DNA of 64,000 bases from Micromonospora acroterricola (GTDB lineage Bacteria > Actinomycetota > Actinomycetes > Mycobacteriales > Micromonosporaceae). Shown here in pieces: positions 17,864-26,294 of the stretch. The translations under genes were made by a program, and so were the position numbers. The DNA lies in the NCBI RefSeq assembly GCF_003172955.1, contig NZ_QGKR01000186.1:62001-126000 (forward strand), read 5' to 3'. Under the pieces are notes generated by a model that was given only the letters and a program-made list of their open reading frames with translations, ran no database searches and had not been told where the DNA came from. Position 1 is the first letter of the stretch. Each line of letters begins with the position of its first letter.

Positions 17864-18618
17864 GACTCGACATGCCGCTCATACGGATCAGTGAGACATC
17901 GCCCTGAATAAGTTCAGTGAAGCCTGCGTCACCGAGTTGGCGATGAACGGCGGGGCGCGGCGAGGTCGAAGGACTCCAGCGTGGCCTCGCCTCGCATACT
18001 AATTCTGACCTTCGCAAGATCACTCGCTACGTAAGTCTGACATTCGCAGCCCTCGTCGATACAGAACATGGCTGCCCAATCTTACTGAGATCACTTCACT
18101 GACGCGATCGTGGTCAAGGTGAGGGATGGGCAGGTCGCGAACCGGCCGTTCTACGCCGCGATCGGCGTCACCCTCGACGGGGAGAAGGACATCCTTGGGT
18201 TGTGGGCCGGCACCGGTGGTGAGGGCGCGAAGTTCTGGATGAGTGTGTTGACCGACCTGCGTAACCGGGGTGTGAAGGACGTGTTCTTCCTCGTCTGCGA
18301 CGGCCTCAAAAGCCTGCCCGAGGTCGTCACGAATGTGTGGCCTCAGACGGTGGTGCAGACGTGCATCATCCATCTGATCCGCAACACGTTCCGGCTCACC
18401 TCACGGCGGTACTGGGACGAGCTGAAACACGACATCAAGCCGATCTACACCGCCGTCAACGCGCAGGCTGCCAGGGCGGCGTTCGACGACCTGGCCGAGA
18501 AGTGGGCGGGCGGTATCCGGCGGTAATCCGCTTGTGGGACAACGCGTAGGCGGAGTTCATCCCGTTCCTCGACTACGACGTGGAGATCCGCACCGTCATC
18601 TGCTCGACCAACGCGATC

Positions 18619-18861
18619 TGGGTGTTGGGATCATGGGGCTGGTCGGGGCGTTGCTTCCCCGGCCGGCGCTCCAAGCGGCCAGCTCCGACTCTGAACGCTA
18701 TTGACGCCGTGAGGCTGTCTTCGATTCGAAGTGTCGGGCTGGCCGCGTGAGCGCAGTCCCCGCGGCGCCTGGCTTGAAGAGAGCCTGCCTGACTCAACCC
18801 AGATCTGCCGGCACCGCGGGGTCTGTGCTTGTCATGGTAGGCCTCGCGGACAGGATTAGCG
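18619..18861 (+). ncRNA. IS110 left non-coding region, possible bridge RNA
   Basis: About 240 bp from the left junction of the IS110 element to its transposase start. IS110-family elements are known to encode a bridge RNA that pairs with target and donor DNA in such a region. Several GC-rich stems can be drawn (for example around CCGCGG at 18757-18820). The RNA itself cannot be shown from sequence alone. Confidence 0.4.
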
Positions 18862-19971
18862 TTGACTCACAATCATGGTGTCGCTGGAATTGACCCACAC
18901 AAGAACTCGGCCACGATTACGGTCCTCGACCATCGCGGCGGCGTGTCGACAATGCATCTTTCTCCATCACCGAAGAGGGTATCGATCAGCTCCTCACCTT
19001 CCTCCTCGGGGTCGATCTAATAGTTGACCGCGTCGGCGTTGAAGGCTCCGGATTCCTCGGACGCCCGGTGGTCCTGGCGCTCGTGGCCGCCGGTTACGAC
19101 GTGCGCGAAGTTCAAGCCAATCGCACCGCCGAACGACGCAAGCGACGTCGGCGAGCCAAGACCGACGTCGAGGACGCCGAAGCCATCGCTCGCGAGACTC
19201 TCGCCGACCCGAACCTGCCCCCAGCCGGAAAACACAGCGAGCCCAGCAGCGCCTGGCAGACACTCACCGTGCTGCGCGACTGGCGCGCATCCCCTTGTCC
19301 TGCAACGGGTTCGACTCCTCACCGAAGCGGAGGCCGTACTCGTCAACCTCCCCGTCACCATCCGCGACGCGCTGCCCTCGACCAGCCGGGTGCTGCCCCA
19401 ACTGGTCGCACTCGCTGAAGGTCTCGCCGTTCCCGATGCGCTGGCTGCCTGCGACCGACTGAAACTCGATCGCCTCGCCGCGACCCTGTATGACGTCACG
19501 GTGCTGACGAAGCGGATCAAAGAAATCGACAAGCAGATCCCCGCCCTTCTCGCCGAACTCGGCTGCACACTCACCGGCCTACACGGCGTGGGCGTCGTTA
19601 CCGCGATGGAACTCCTCGTCGAAGTCGGTGACCCTCACCGATTCGCTACCGAAGCGCAATTCGCCCGCTGGTGCGGCATCGCGCCAGTTGCACTGTCCTC
19701 CGGCGAAGGCCATGGCCCAGCCAGACGCCATCGCCTCGACCTCGGCGGAAACCGATCAGTCAACTCAGTCCTGCACACAATTCATGTCACACAAGCCCGC
19801 TGCTATGCGCCCGCCAAGCAGTATCTCCTGAGGAAGACGTCCGAGAACAAGAGCAAACGCGAAGCCCGCCGATGCCACAAGCGGCAACTGGCGAACATCA
19901 TCATCCGCCACATGTGGGCCGACGCCCGCCTCTCCAGACCAGCAACGCCAGCCTTGACAACGGCCGCTTGA
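18862..19971 (+). pseudogene. IS110-family transposase, frameshifted
   Basis: DEDD-type N-terminus (GVAGIDPHKNSATITVLDHRGG, starting at a TTG near 18862), then ASFSITEEGIDQLLTFLLG, VDRVGVEGSGF, VREVQANRT and KTDVEDAEAIAR in a second phase. The Tnp20 half follows in a third: LHGVGVVTAMELLVEVGDP, FARWCGIAPV and LGGNRSVNSVLHTIHVTQ with the conserved Ser. Frameshifts lie near 18945 and 19290. The element occupies about 18619-19982 and cuts the IS256 transposase between ICSTNAI and ESLNARY. Confidence 0.85.
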
Positions 19972-20332
19972 CAAGAGAGCTTCGAGTCGTTGAACGCCCG
20001 CTACCGGCGGGCGGTCAAGGCCCGCGGCCACTTCCCCAACGAGCTGGCCGCGTTGAAGTGTCTGTACCTGGTGACCCGGCCCCTGGACCCCACCGGAGCA
20101 GGCAGAACCCGATGGACGATGCGCTGGAAACCCGCCTTGAACGCCTTCGCCATCACCTTCAGCGACCGCTTCCCCGCCGCTGAAACCTACTAACCAAGAT
20201 CACCGGAAACACCATTAGCGAGACAGCCCCACGACCCGCGCTGACCTGGGAAACGGCTGCCTAGTCCAGGGCGTGCCGGGTTCGTGATCGGTGAAGGCCT
20301 CGTCTCCGGAAGCATGGGATGCCGAAGTCGGG

Positions 20333-20866
20333 TCACCAGGCTCGGAAGGGGGTAGGGCTGGTCGGTGGATGACCGCCCTGAGCCGGCGGTCTAGGCGCTT
20401 CGTTTTTCTGCGGCGAGTTCACCGGTGGGGGGACTAGCTGCTTGGCGCACTCCTCGGCGGCATCGAGGTGACGGAGAGCAGCCAGGCTGTTGACCTTCTC
20501 CTGGAGCGCCTCCCAGGCCTCGTAGTCGCCCAGATCTCGTCGCATGCGGCCACTGCTTCGTCGTAGCGGGCCCCCGTCACGACGGAGTTCAATCAACACC
20601 TCCGCCGCAGCGGGTGACCACGCATACCGCAGTAGCGGGACGGCAATGTCGGTGTCGCCCCTGGCAGCCGCGTTGCAGGTAGCGGGTACGGCATGGTCTT
20701 CATCGTCGAGGTTCGCCAACGCGACAGAACCAGAGCCAGCAGCATGGGACGCGGCGACGCGACTGACCGGAACCATGTTGGCGGCAGCGCGGTGAGCCGA
20801 CTGGCCCCAATGCGGACCCCTCGGCTCTGGCAGCCCGCTACTCCTGCTCTTTGCACCTCTTGGCAT
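20333..20866 (-). CDS. Hypothetical protein, uncertain
   Basis: An open frame of 177 aa whose C-terminal half looks protein-like (LGDYEAWEALQEKVNSLAALRHLDAAEECAKQL), while the N-terminal part is Arg/Ser-rich and may be out of frame. No domain is recognised and no clear ribosome-binding site is found. It may be the remains of a gene in another phase. Confidence 0.3.
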   Translation of the reverse strand: MPRGAKSRSSGLPEPRGPHWGQSAHRAAANMVPVSRVAASHAAGSGSVALANLDDEDHAVPATCNAAARGDTDIAVPLLRYAWSPAAAEVLIELRRDGGPLRRSSGRMRRDLGDYEAWEALQEKVNSLAALRHLDAAEECAKQLVPPPVNSPQKNEAPRPPAQGGHPPTSPTPFRAW

Positions 20867-20976
20867 CCCGGCCGGCGGCCCGGATGCTGTGCGGGACCGA
20901 CGGTCCGAGGCACCACCATCGGACGCCGGCGGTCGTGCCCGGGCGCGGAGAGTCGGGGGGCGTGTAGCGTCCGATC

Positions 20977-21441
20977 ATGAGCGGCGGCGGGAGGGAAGAC
21001 GTGGGTGCCGGGTGGGCCACCTATCGTGGCGCTGACGAAGTGGCGTTGTTGTCGGAAGAGATCACCGCTGCGGGGGTGACCGAGCTGCGTCACGCGGTAG
21101 CCGACGCGGCCCGTTCGGCGGGTCTGGTGGGCCACGGGCTGGAGGACTTCGTGTTGGCGGTGCACGAGTTGGTCACCAATGTGGTGCGCCACGGCGGGGG
21201 CAGCGGCGAGGTGCGTCTGTGGCAGCACCACGACCTGCTGACCTGCCAGGTCAGCGACAATGGGCCCGGGTTGGGTGAGGTTGACGTCGCCCTGCCGTCG
21301 CCGGGGGAGGTCGGCCACCGGGGACTGTGGCTGGCGCAGCAGCTCACCGAAAGACTGATGATCGACAATTCTGGTCAGGGAACGACCGCCTCGGTGACGG
21401 CGCGGCTGCCCGCCCGATCGACCGTGAACGAGGGACGGTGA
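20977..21441 (+). CDS. Anti-sigma factor-like ATP-binding protein (HATPase_c)
   Basis: 154 aa. GHKL-type ATP-binding domain: N box VLAVHELVTNVVRHG, G1 SDNGPGLGE and G2 GHRGLWLAQQLTERL. These are hallmarks of RsbW/SpoIIAB-type serine kinases and of related ATPase proteins in actinobacterial partner-switch systems. It overlaps the STAS gene by 4 nt (GTGA), so they are co-transcribed and coupled. The cognate sigma factor is not in the immediate neighbourhood. Confidence 0.9.
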   Translation: MSGGGREDVGAGWATYRGADEVALLSEEITAAGVTELRHAVADAARSAGLVGHGLEDFVLAVHELVTNVVRHGGGSGEVRLWQHHDLLTCQVSDNGPGLGEVDVALPSPGEVGHRGLWLAQQLTERLMIDNSGQGTTASVTARLPARSTVNEGR

Positions 21442-21785
21442 CAGTGTCCACGGAGAAGACTTGGCAATGGCATGTCAGCGCCGGTGCCGATGGCCGTGTG
21501 GTGGTGCTTTCCGGTGAGATCGACATGTCGGGCGCCGACCGGCTCGACGATCTGCTGCACGAGATGATCGCCCAGGCCGGGACAGTGGAGGTGGACCTAC
21601 TGGGGTTGACCTTCATCGACTCCACGGTGCTCAGCACCCTCGTTGGCGCGTACCATCATGCGGCTGACCGGGGAGTGGATCTCACCCTGGTCAACGCCGC
21701 TGGGCAGGTTCGCCGGGTCCTCGACATGACCGGCATCATGCAGATGTTCGGCCGGGTGGTAGATCCGCCACCCGCCGCGATCTGA
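21438..21785 (+). CDS. STAS-domain anti-sigma factor antagonist
   Basis: 115 aa from GTG 21438, overlapping the previous stop; GTG 21444 is an alternative. STAS core: VVVLSGEIDMSGADRLDDLL, TVEVDLLGLTFIDSTVLSTLVGAYHHA with the DST site that is phosphorylated in RsbV/SpoIIAA-type proteins. Together with the upstream kinase-like protein and the convergent SpoIIE phosphatase (21854-23107) it makes a complete partner-switching set: kinase, antagonist, phosphatase. Confidence 0.9.
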   Translation: MTVSTEKTWQWHVSAGADGRVVVLSGEIDMSGADRLDDLLHEMIAQAGTVEVDLLGLTFIDSTVLSTLVGAYHHAADRGVDLTLVNAAGQVRRVLDMTGIMQMFGRVVDPPPAAI

Positions 21786-21853
21786 GCGCGCGAGGCTTTG
21801 GTTTCGTCGCGAGGGCTGGCGGGCAACCGTCGCGACGCTGCGACCATGGGCGG

Positions 21854-23107
21854 TCAGCATCGGCCAGTCCTGGGCTCAAGGAAGCGGACCATGAGTACGG
21901 TGGCGTCGTCCTGGAGCCGGTCGTCCTGGTAGGCGAGGATCGCGTGGACGAGACGCCGGGTGGTCTCTGGTAGCGGAAGTCCGTCGGCGAGGGCCCGGAC
22001 GGTGAAGTCGACCAGCCGCTCGGTGCCGAACTGTTCCCCGTCGGCCGACCGGGCCTCGACGATGCCGTCGGTGTAGAAGAGCACGTCGTCGCCGGGTTCG
22101 AGGGCCTCCTCGACCACCAACGGAGGACGCCGGTCACCCAGGGCCACCGGCAGGGCGGTGGGAGTGGGCAGGACGGTGACAACCCTGCCGTGGCGGAGCA
22201 CCAACCCGCCCGGGTGTCCGGCAGAGATGACCCGCAGCCGGCCGGTGCGTTGGTCGAGTTCGGCCAACACCCCGGTGATCAGTCCGCGCCGGTCGTGGTC
22301 ACGCACCGCGTTGTCGATGTGGTGGTACGTCTCGATCAGGTCGAACCCGCCCCGGCGGGCGTTGCGGTACGCGGCCAGGGCCAGGCTGGCGAGCATCACG
22401 GCGCGCATCCCGCCACCGGAGCCGTGCCCGACGGCGTCGAACAGGGCGAGGTGGGCGGTGTCACCGTTGACTGCGAAGTCGAAGGCGTCGCCACCCACGT
22501 CGTAGCAGGGCTCCAGAATCCCACTGATGATCAAGTTGCCCGTAGAGAAGGTGAGCGGTGGGAGCTGGGCGCGCAGCATCTCGGCGGGCAGGCGCATCGG
22601 GGCCCGACGGCGGACCTGCTCAATCGTGTCGCTGTAGTGCGACCGCGTGATTACCAACTCAGCGAGCAGGGAAGCGACCGCCTCGAACGCCGCCACCGCG
22701 GAGTCGGGCACGGCAGCCGCGGCGACCACCTCCGCGACGCCCATGCGCTCCAGACCGTTGAGCAGCGGCAACCACAGCCGCGCACCGTCGTCCACGGGCC
22801 CGCCGAAGGGACGCAGCATGCTGAACGCCCGGCCGGCCAGGGTTCCCTCGATGGCCAGCGATTCCCGGCGCGCTGCGTCCGGACCGGGCAGGGGAAGCAA
22901 CTGACGCTGCTCGTGGTCGACCAGGTAGAGGACCATGTCGTCGGCGCCGAGCTGCCGGGCGGCCCACCGTGCCATCCCCGGCAGGTCCTCCGGCAGGGCG
23001 TGGTGTGACTGCCGCAGCAGACCCTTCAATACGGTTCCCCCGCCCATGCCCACCACCTCCGCAGCCCAGCCCTCCGCCCGACCGGTCAGAGTACGCGGGT
23101 GCTCCAC
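21854..23107 (-). CDS. SpoIIE-type PP2C phosphatase with GAF-like domain
   Basis: 417 aa. An N-terminal GAF-like sensor region (about residues 30-170; VLYLVDHEQRQLLPL) is followed by a PP2C/SpoIIE domain: GGDAFDFAVNGDTAHLALFDAVGHG (metal-binding Asp), SAGHPGGLVLR, DDVLFYTDGIVEAR and DDATVLMVRF. It probably dephosphorylates the STAS protein encoded convergently next door. ATG at residue 21 is an alternative start. Cytoplasmic; no membrane segment. Confidence 0.9.
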   Translation of the reverse strand: MEHPRTLTGRAEGWAAEVVGMGGGTVLKGLLRQSHHALPEDLPGMARWAARQLGADDMVLYLVDHEQRQLLPLPGPDAARRESLAIEGTLAGRAFSMLRPFGGPVDDGARLWLPLLNGLERMGVAEVVAAAAVPDSAVAAFEAVASLLAELVITRSHYSDTIEQVRRRAPMRLPAEMLRAQLPPLTFSTGNLIISGILEPCYDVGGDAFDFAVNGDTAHLALFDAVGHGSGGGMRAVMLASLALAAYRNARRGGFDLIETYHHIDNAVRDHDRRGLITGVLAELDQRTGRLRVISAGHPGGLVLRHGRVVTVLPTPTALPVALGDRRPPLVVEEALEPGDDVLFYTDGIVEARSADGEQFGTERLVDFTVRALADGLPLPETTRRLVHAILAYQDDRLQDDATVLMVRFLEPRTGRC

Positions 23108-23338
23108 CCATCCGGCACCAGTGCCAATGGCAATGGTGCCGAGGGCAGGCCGAAGCCCACGGTGGTGGGGGTCGATCAGCGCGATCTGCTCGGGTACCGC
23201 CGAGGTACGTAGCTGCGGCCCGAGGAGGTTCTCCCTCCCGTGGCTGAACTGTCACCCGGCTGCGCCATGCCCGACGCTACGTCGGCCGGAAGTATCGGCA
23301 CCGCCGTTTCGGTGGATCGGCGCGGAGGGCGTTCCCGC

Positions 23339-24562
23339 TCAGGCAGGAGGTGACGGTGTCTCCGGTGGGCGCACGGCGGAGTGGCGGGAGTCAGCCACGG
23401 CGACACCGATCAGAACCGCAGCGGCGGCGATGGAGGCGACCAGCGTGTTGGTGAACGCGAGCGGGAACATGGCCAGGGCCAGGGTGACGATCGCGACGAC
23501 GCGGCGGCGCGACAGCCGGTCGAACACGACCCGCTCCAGGCGAATCCGACCGTAGAGGAACAGCGCCGGGCCGCCCAGGATCAACACAATCCACACCGGG
23601 TAGGGCCGGTCGAGGGCATGTTGCTGCACGATCTCGTAGCCGATCGCCGTGGCGACGATGCCGAGCACCATCACGATGTGCGCCGCGCCAGCGACCCGAC
23701 CGAACATGCTCCGGTTGGCCACGGCGTCCACCGCCGCACCGAGCATCTCCCCCGAGCGATGAAAGTAGACCCGCCAGAGCAGTACCGTCGTGACATACGC
23801 GGTGACCAGCCCGACGGTCGTCTCAGTCGTGACCGGCGCGTTGGTGTAGGCGATGCCGACCGCCAAGACGGTCTCACCGAGGGCGATCAGGAGTAGCTGC
23901 TGATACCGCTCCGGAAGGTGCCGGCCGCGCTCGACCGCCCACGCGCTCACGAGGAGCCGCGGCATCCCGCGCACGGGCCAGCCGAGCCGGGCACCGATAA
24001 GATCGACAGTGATCGCTGCCGCCCACAACGCCAGCCGCCGCTCATCCTTCACCAGCGCACCGCCGATCCACAGGACCGCCGAACCGGCGAACCAAATCGC
24101 CGACCGGGTGTATATGGCCCGGACGGGTCCACCGGCTGGCAGCGCGCGGATGAGCAGCAAGGGTCGGCCGACCTGGAGAAGCACGTACGGCAACACGAAG
24201 GCCATACCGCGCCCGAAGAACGCGTACGGCAGCGACGTCGACATGATCATCATGCCGAAAGCGCTGGCGAGCACCATCAGCTGGATCTTCCGTTGCCGAG
24301 GGTCGAAGCGACTGGTGATATGGCCGGTCGTCGTCCAGAGCCAGAGCAACGGCAGCGCCAACACCACGGTCGCGAACAGCGACGGCCAGCGGGTTGCCAC
24401 GTCTTCGCTGGTCAACGACGGCACGATCCGGGTGACCACCCCGTTGAGCGCGAACACCAGCACCAGATCGAAGAACAACTCGAGATAGTTGGCCTGACCG
24501 GCACTCTCCCTGCCACCCGGCACCTCGCGTCCCCGAGCGTTGTCCACCCGCCCATGCTCCAC
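23339..24562 (-). CDS. ltrA: Low temperature requirement protein A (LtrA)
   Basis: 407 aa, about ten hydrophobic segments. Family landmarks are NYLELFFDLVLVFALN near the N-terminus and ERYQQLLLIALGETVLAVG in the middle, both diagnostic of the LtrA family of membrane proteins. The biochemical role is unknown; the name comes from a cold-sensitive Listeria mutant. Monocistronic, with about 230 bp non-coding DNA between it and the SpoIIE gene. Confidence 0.9.
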   Translation of the reverse strand: MEHGRVDNARGREVPGGRESAGQANYLELFFDLVLVFALNGVVTRIVPSLTSEDVATRWPSLFATVVLALPLLWLWTTTGHITSRFDPRQRKIQLMVLASAFGMMIMSTSLPYAFFGRGMAFVLPYVLLQVGRPLLLIRALPAGGPVRAIYTRSAIWFAGSAVLWIGGALVKDERRLALWAAAITVDLIGARLGWPVRGMPRLLVSAWAVERGRHLPERYQQLLLIALGETVLAVGIAYTNAPVTTETTVGLVTAYVTTVLLWRVYFHRSGEMLGAAVDAVANRSMFGRVAGAAHIVMVLGIVATAIGYEIVQQHALDRPYPVWIVLILGGPALFLYGRIRLERVVFDRLSRRRVVAIVTLALAMFPLAFTNTLVASIAAAAVLIGVAVADSRHSAVRPPETPSPPA

Positions 24563-24837
24563 CCGACCACATCCCCCCGTCGCCGTTCCGCCGAGCCTCA
24601 GCCCCTTTGTTAATTGTTGATCAAGGCGTGTTGACGGCGTGTCGATCTTGTTGGCGACCGGGGTTCGGGCGTGGCGATAGCCCGGAGCGTTGGCCGGATT
24701 CCTCCTGGGCGTTCGCCTGGTCGGGGTGACTGCCTCAGGGCTTGCCAGTCCTGATCAAACAGGAGGCCGCAGGCCGCGCACGCCGGCCAGCGGCGAGGTC
24801 GAGCTATTCCAACTCGCACGATGTGACCGAGCTTGAC
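24563..24837. other. Intergenic, no supported gene
   Basis: Promoter side of ltrA. An AT-rich TTGTTAATTGTTGATCAA at 24607-24624 stands out against the GC-rich background. No gene recognised. Confidence 0.4.
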
Positions 24838-25100
24838 GGAAAGCGTTCGAGTCCGGCGACGCCGACGGCGAGGTGGACGAGGTTGTGGAGAATCGAGACC
24901 TGGAAGAGATTGAGCAGCTTCGCCTGGACTCGTGGCAGGCGAACTGCATGGCGTCGTAGTTGCTGGTGACGCCGGGATGAATCCGAGCCCGCCGACCAGA
25001 ACGAAGATCGCGGCGACCACCTGGGCGACCATGCGGACGCGGCGCTTCTCGGTGGCCGTCAGGCGGAGCACCGCCTGGAGATTGCCGCCGTGCGAGAAAA
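24838..25100 (-). pseudogene. DUF4383 membrane protein remnant
   Basis: Joined across two frameshifts, the minus strand reads RRVRMVAQVVAAIFVLVGGLGFIP, GVTSNYDAMQFACHES, then KLLNLFQVSILHNLVHLAVGVAGL. This is the core of the DUF4383 family (the LLGIFQVSVLHNLVHLxFG motif). Both termini are gone. It is one of several dead genes in the 24.6-31.9 kb zone. Confidence 0.65.
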
Positions 25101-25129
25101 CGGAGCCAGGATGGTCGCCTTGACAGGCG

Positions 25130-25261
25130 CCGACGCGGGCAGCGTCTTCGGCCAACTGGAGGTCGTGATGAGTCGCTGGCGCGATATCGAGCGCCGCCTC
25201 ACCGAGCCGTCGCCCTTCATCTATGCAGCTACCCGAACCACATGAGGCAGATCCCGCTGAC
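25130..25261 (+). pseudogene. Unrecognised protein fragment
   Basis: The phase reading SVFGQLEVVMSRWRDIERRLTEPSPFIYAATRT looks like a genuine protein tail, and a one-base shift lets it continue MRQIPLT to a stop. The family is not identified. Its 5' part overlaps the DUF4383 remnant side, so it has probably lost its beginning. Confidence 0.3.
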
Positions 25262-25468
25262 CTGACTGTGCGGCGAGTTTCGCTAGATCCAAACAAGGAC
25301 ACGCCGGACCGACCGAAGCACAGCCTGAACAGGACTTACGTCCGCTCTGCTGATCTTCAGCAAGCGAGCACAGCAACGCGCGTGTGCGACCGCCAACACG
25401 GAGAACAGAATAGGAACCCGCAGGCCATTTGCTTGCGAAACAGATAGAGCACCGTCTTAGAATGCGTA

Positions 25469-25622
25469 TCACATCGCTGTCAGTGTGTTGAAGGTGCGGC
25501 GTTGTTGGCGGGTGGCGGGTCTGCCTCGGGTAAGACGGCGGAGCATGCCGCCGAGGGCGGCCCATCGGATCATGGATGCTGAGGTGCTGGGGTGGTCTCG
25601 TAGTCGCGGGCCAGGCGGCGGT
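25469..25622 (-). mobile_element. IS5-family transposase C-terminal remnant
   Basis: The minus strand reads HRRLARDYET, (frameshift), then MIRWAALGGMLRRLTRGRPATRQQRRTFNT to a stop at 25469. It is nearly the same protein end as the remnant at 28940-29148 but in the opposite orientation. Confidence 0.7.
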
Positions 25623-25860
25623 GGGCGCGGCTTCTTCCTACGGGCCGAGTCGTTCTACAACGTGGCCACCGAAATCGACCGCCTCGGCGACGGCTACGGC
25701 GGCACCAGCCTGCACGAACGATCCCACGGCGAATCGTTCCTCGACCTGGCCACCCACCGCTTCAAGTCCCAAGGCCTGTAGCTACTCGACGAACCCGAAG
25801 CCGCCCTGTCCGTACACGGCTGCCTGGCGCTACTCACCCGCGTCCACGACCTCACGACGC
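25622..25860 (+). pseudogene. AAA ATPase (RecF/ABC-like) fragment
   Basis: GFFLRAESFYNVATEIDRL, HERSHGESFLDLATHRF, then after an in-frame TAG at 25779 LLDEPEAALSVHGCLALLTRVHDL. This is the signature (SHGES) and Walker B (LLDEPEAALS) part of a small AAA family ATPase; a Tyr codon is expected where the TAG stands. Walker A and the C-terminal His region are missing, the left side being joined directly to an IS5 remnant. Confidence 0.65.
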
Positions 25861-26219
25861 ATCTGCACCACCTGTTCAGGACGACGCTTCCGTCCCGCCT
25901 CCCGATCGTGCTCGCAACCCGGTGAGCGCCCACCGGTCGACTGCCGTCCAGGCTAGCCGGCACCACTGTCACCGCCGGCACGACTGCGACGCGCCGGGCA
26001 CCGGCCGGTCGCCAAACTGAACCACAACCCTACCCGCACGGAAGAGTTTGCGCGGGGTGGTGGTTCCAGCGGTCACGGAGGACGCCGCCGGAGCGAGCAC
26101 GTCAACAGCCACCTCCCGCAGCGGGTGTTCGCCTTCGACGAGTCCGACCCCTGGCGATCCGCCCACAAGCCGGATCCGAGGTGGGCGCCCCTGCGGGACT
26201 CGGGGCCGGCCGGCATCTG

Positions 26220-26238
26220 TACTCGCACGTTAGGGTAG
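26220..26238. repeat. Direct repeat copy 1 flanking helicase gene
   Basis: TACTCGCACGTTAGGGTAG; matches 28522-28540 at 18 of 19 positions. It lies 57 bp before the helicase GTG start. TTAGGGT resembles an actinobacterial -10 region, so this copy may be the promoter. Confidence 0.65.
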
Positions 26239-26294
26239 AGGTGGAGATGGCGTCCGACCGTCGGTCCACGTGCAGGAATCGAACCGGAGACAGC

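Larger units (their letters stand above)
15432..18094. mobile_element. 2.7-kb IR-bounded unit carrying SDR and ArsR genes
   Basis: The left end GTGATCTCA (15432-15440) and right end TGAGATCAC (18086-18094) are perfect inverted copies, with 14 of the first 17 bases matching. The flanks are TTCATTGAC (15423-15431) and TTCACTGAC (18095-18103), a 9-bp target duplication with one mismatch inside the IS256 transposase. The unit holds an IS5-type transposase pseudogene at its left end, then an SDR gene and a divergent ArsR-type gene. A direct repeat TCTGAC(C/A)TTCGCA at 18004-18016 and 18036-18048 lies near the right end. It could be one IS with passenger genes, or a composite whose second IS copy has been lost except for its end. 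Confidence 0.7.
14928..20226 (+). mobile_element. IS256-family element, split by two insertions
   Basis: Transposase pieces in order: 14928-15431 (TKTVLKTALNEEMTEHLGY to EIYAAVFID), 18095-18618 (DAIVVKVRDGQVANRPFYAA to ICSTNAI) and 19983-20193 (ESLNARYRRAVKARGHF to the stop). Joined, they give a nearly complete mutator-type transposase. The middle piece has a frameshift near 18505 and a TGG-to-TAG stop at 18547. The right terminal sequence ends at about 20226 with GCGAGACAG; no matching left end is seen next to the flavin reductase, so the left end was lost by deletion or recombination. Dead as a transposon. Confidence 0.88.
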
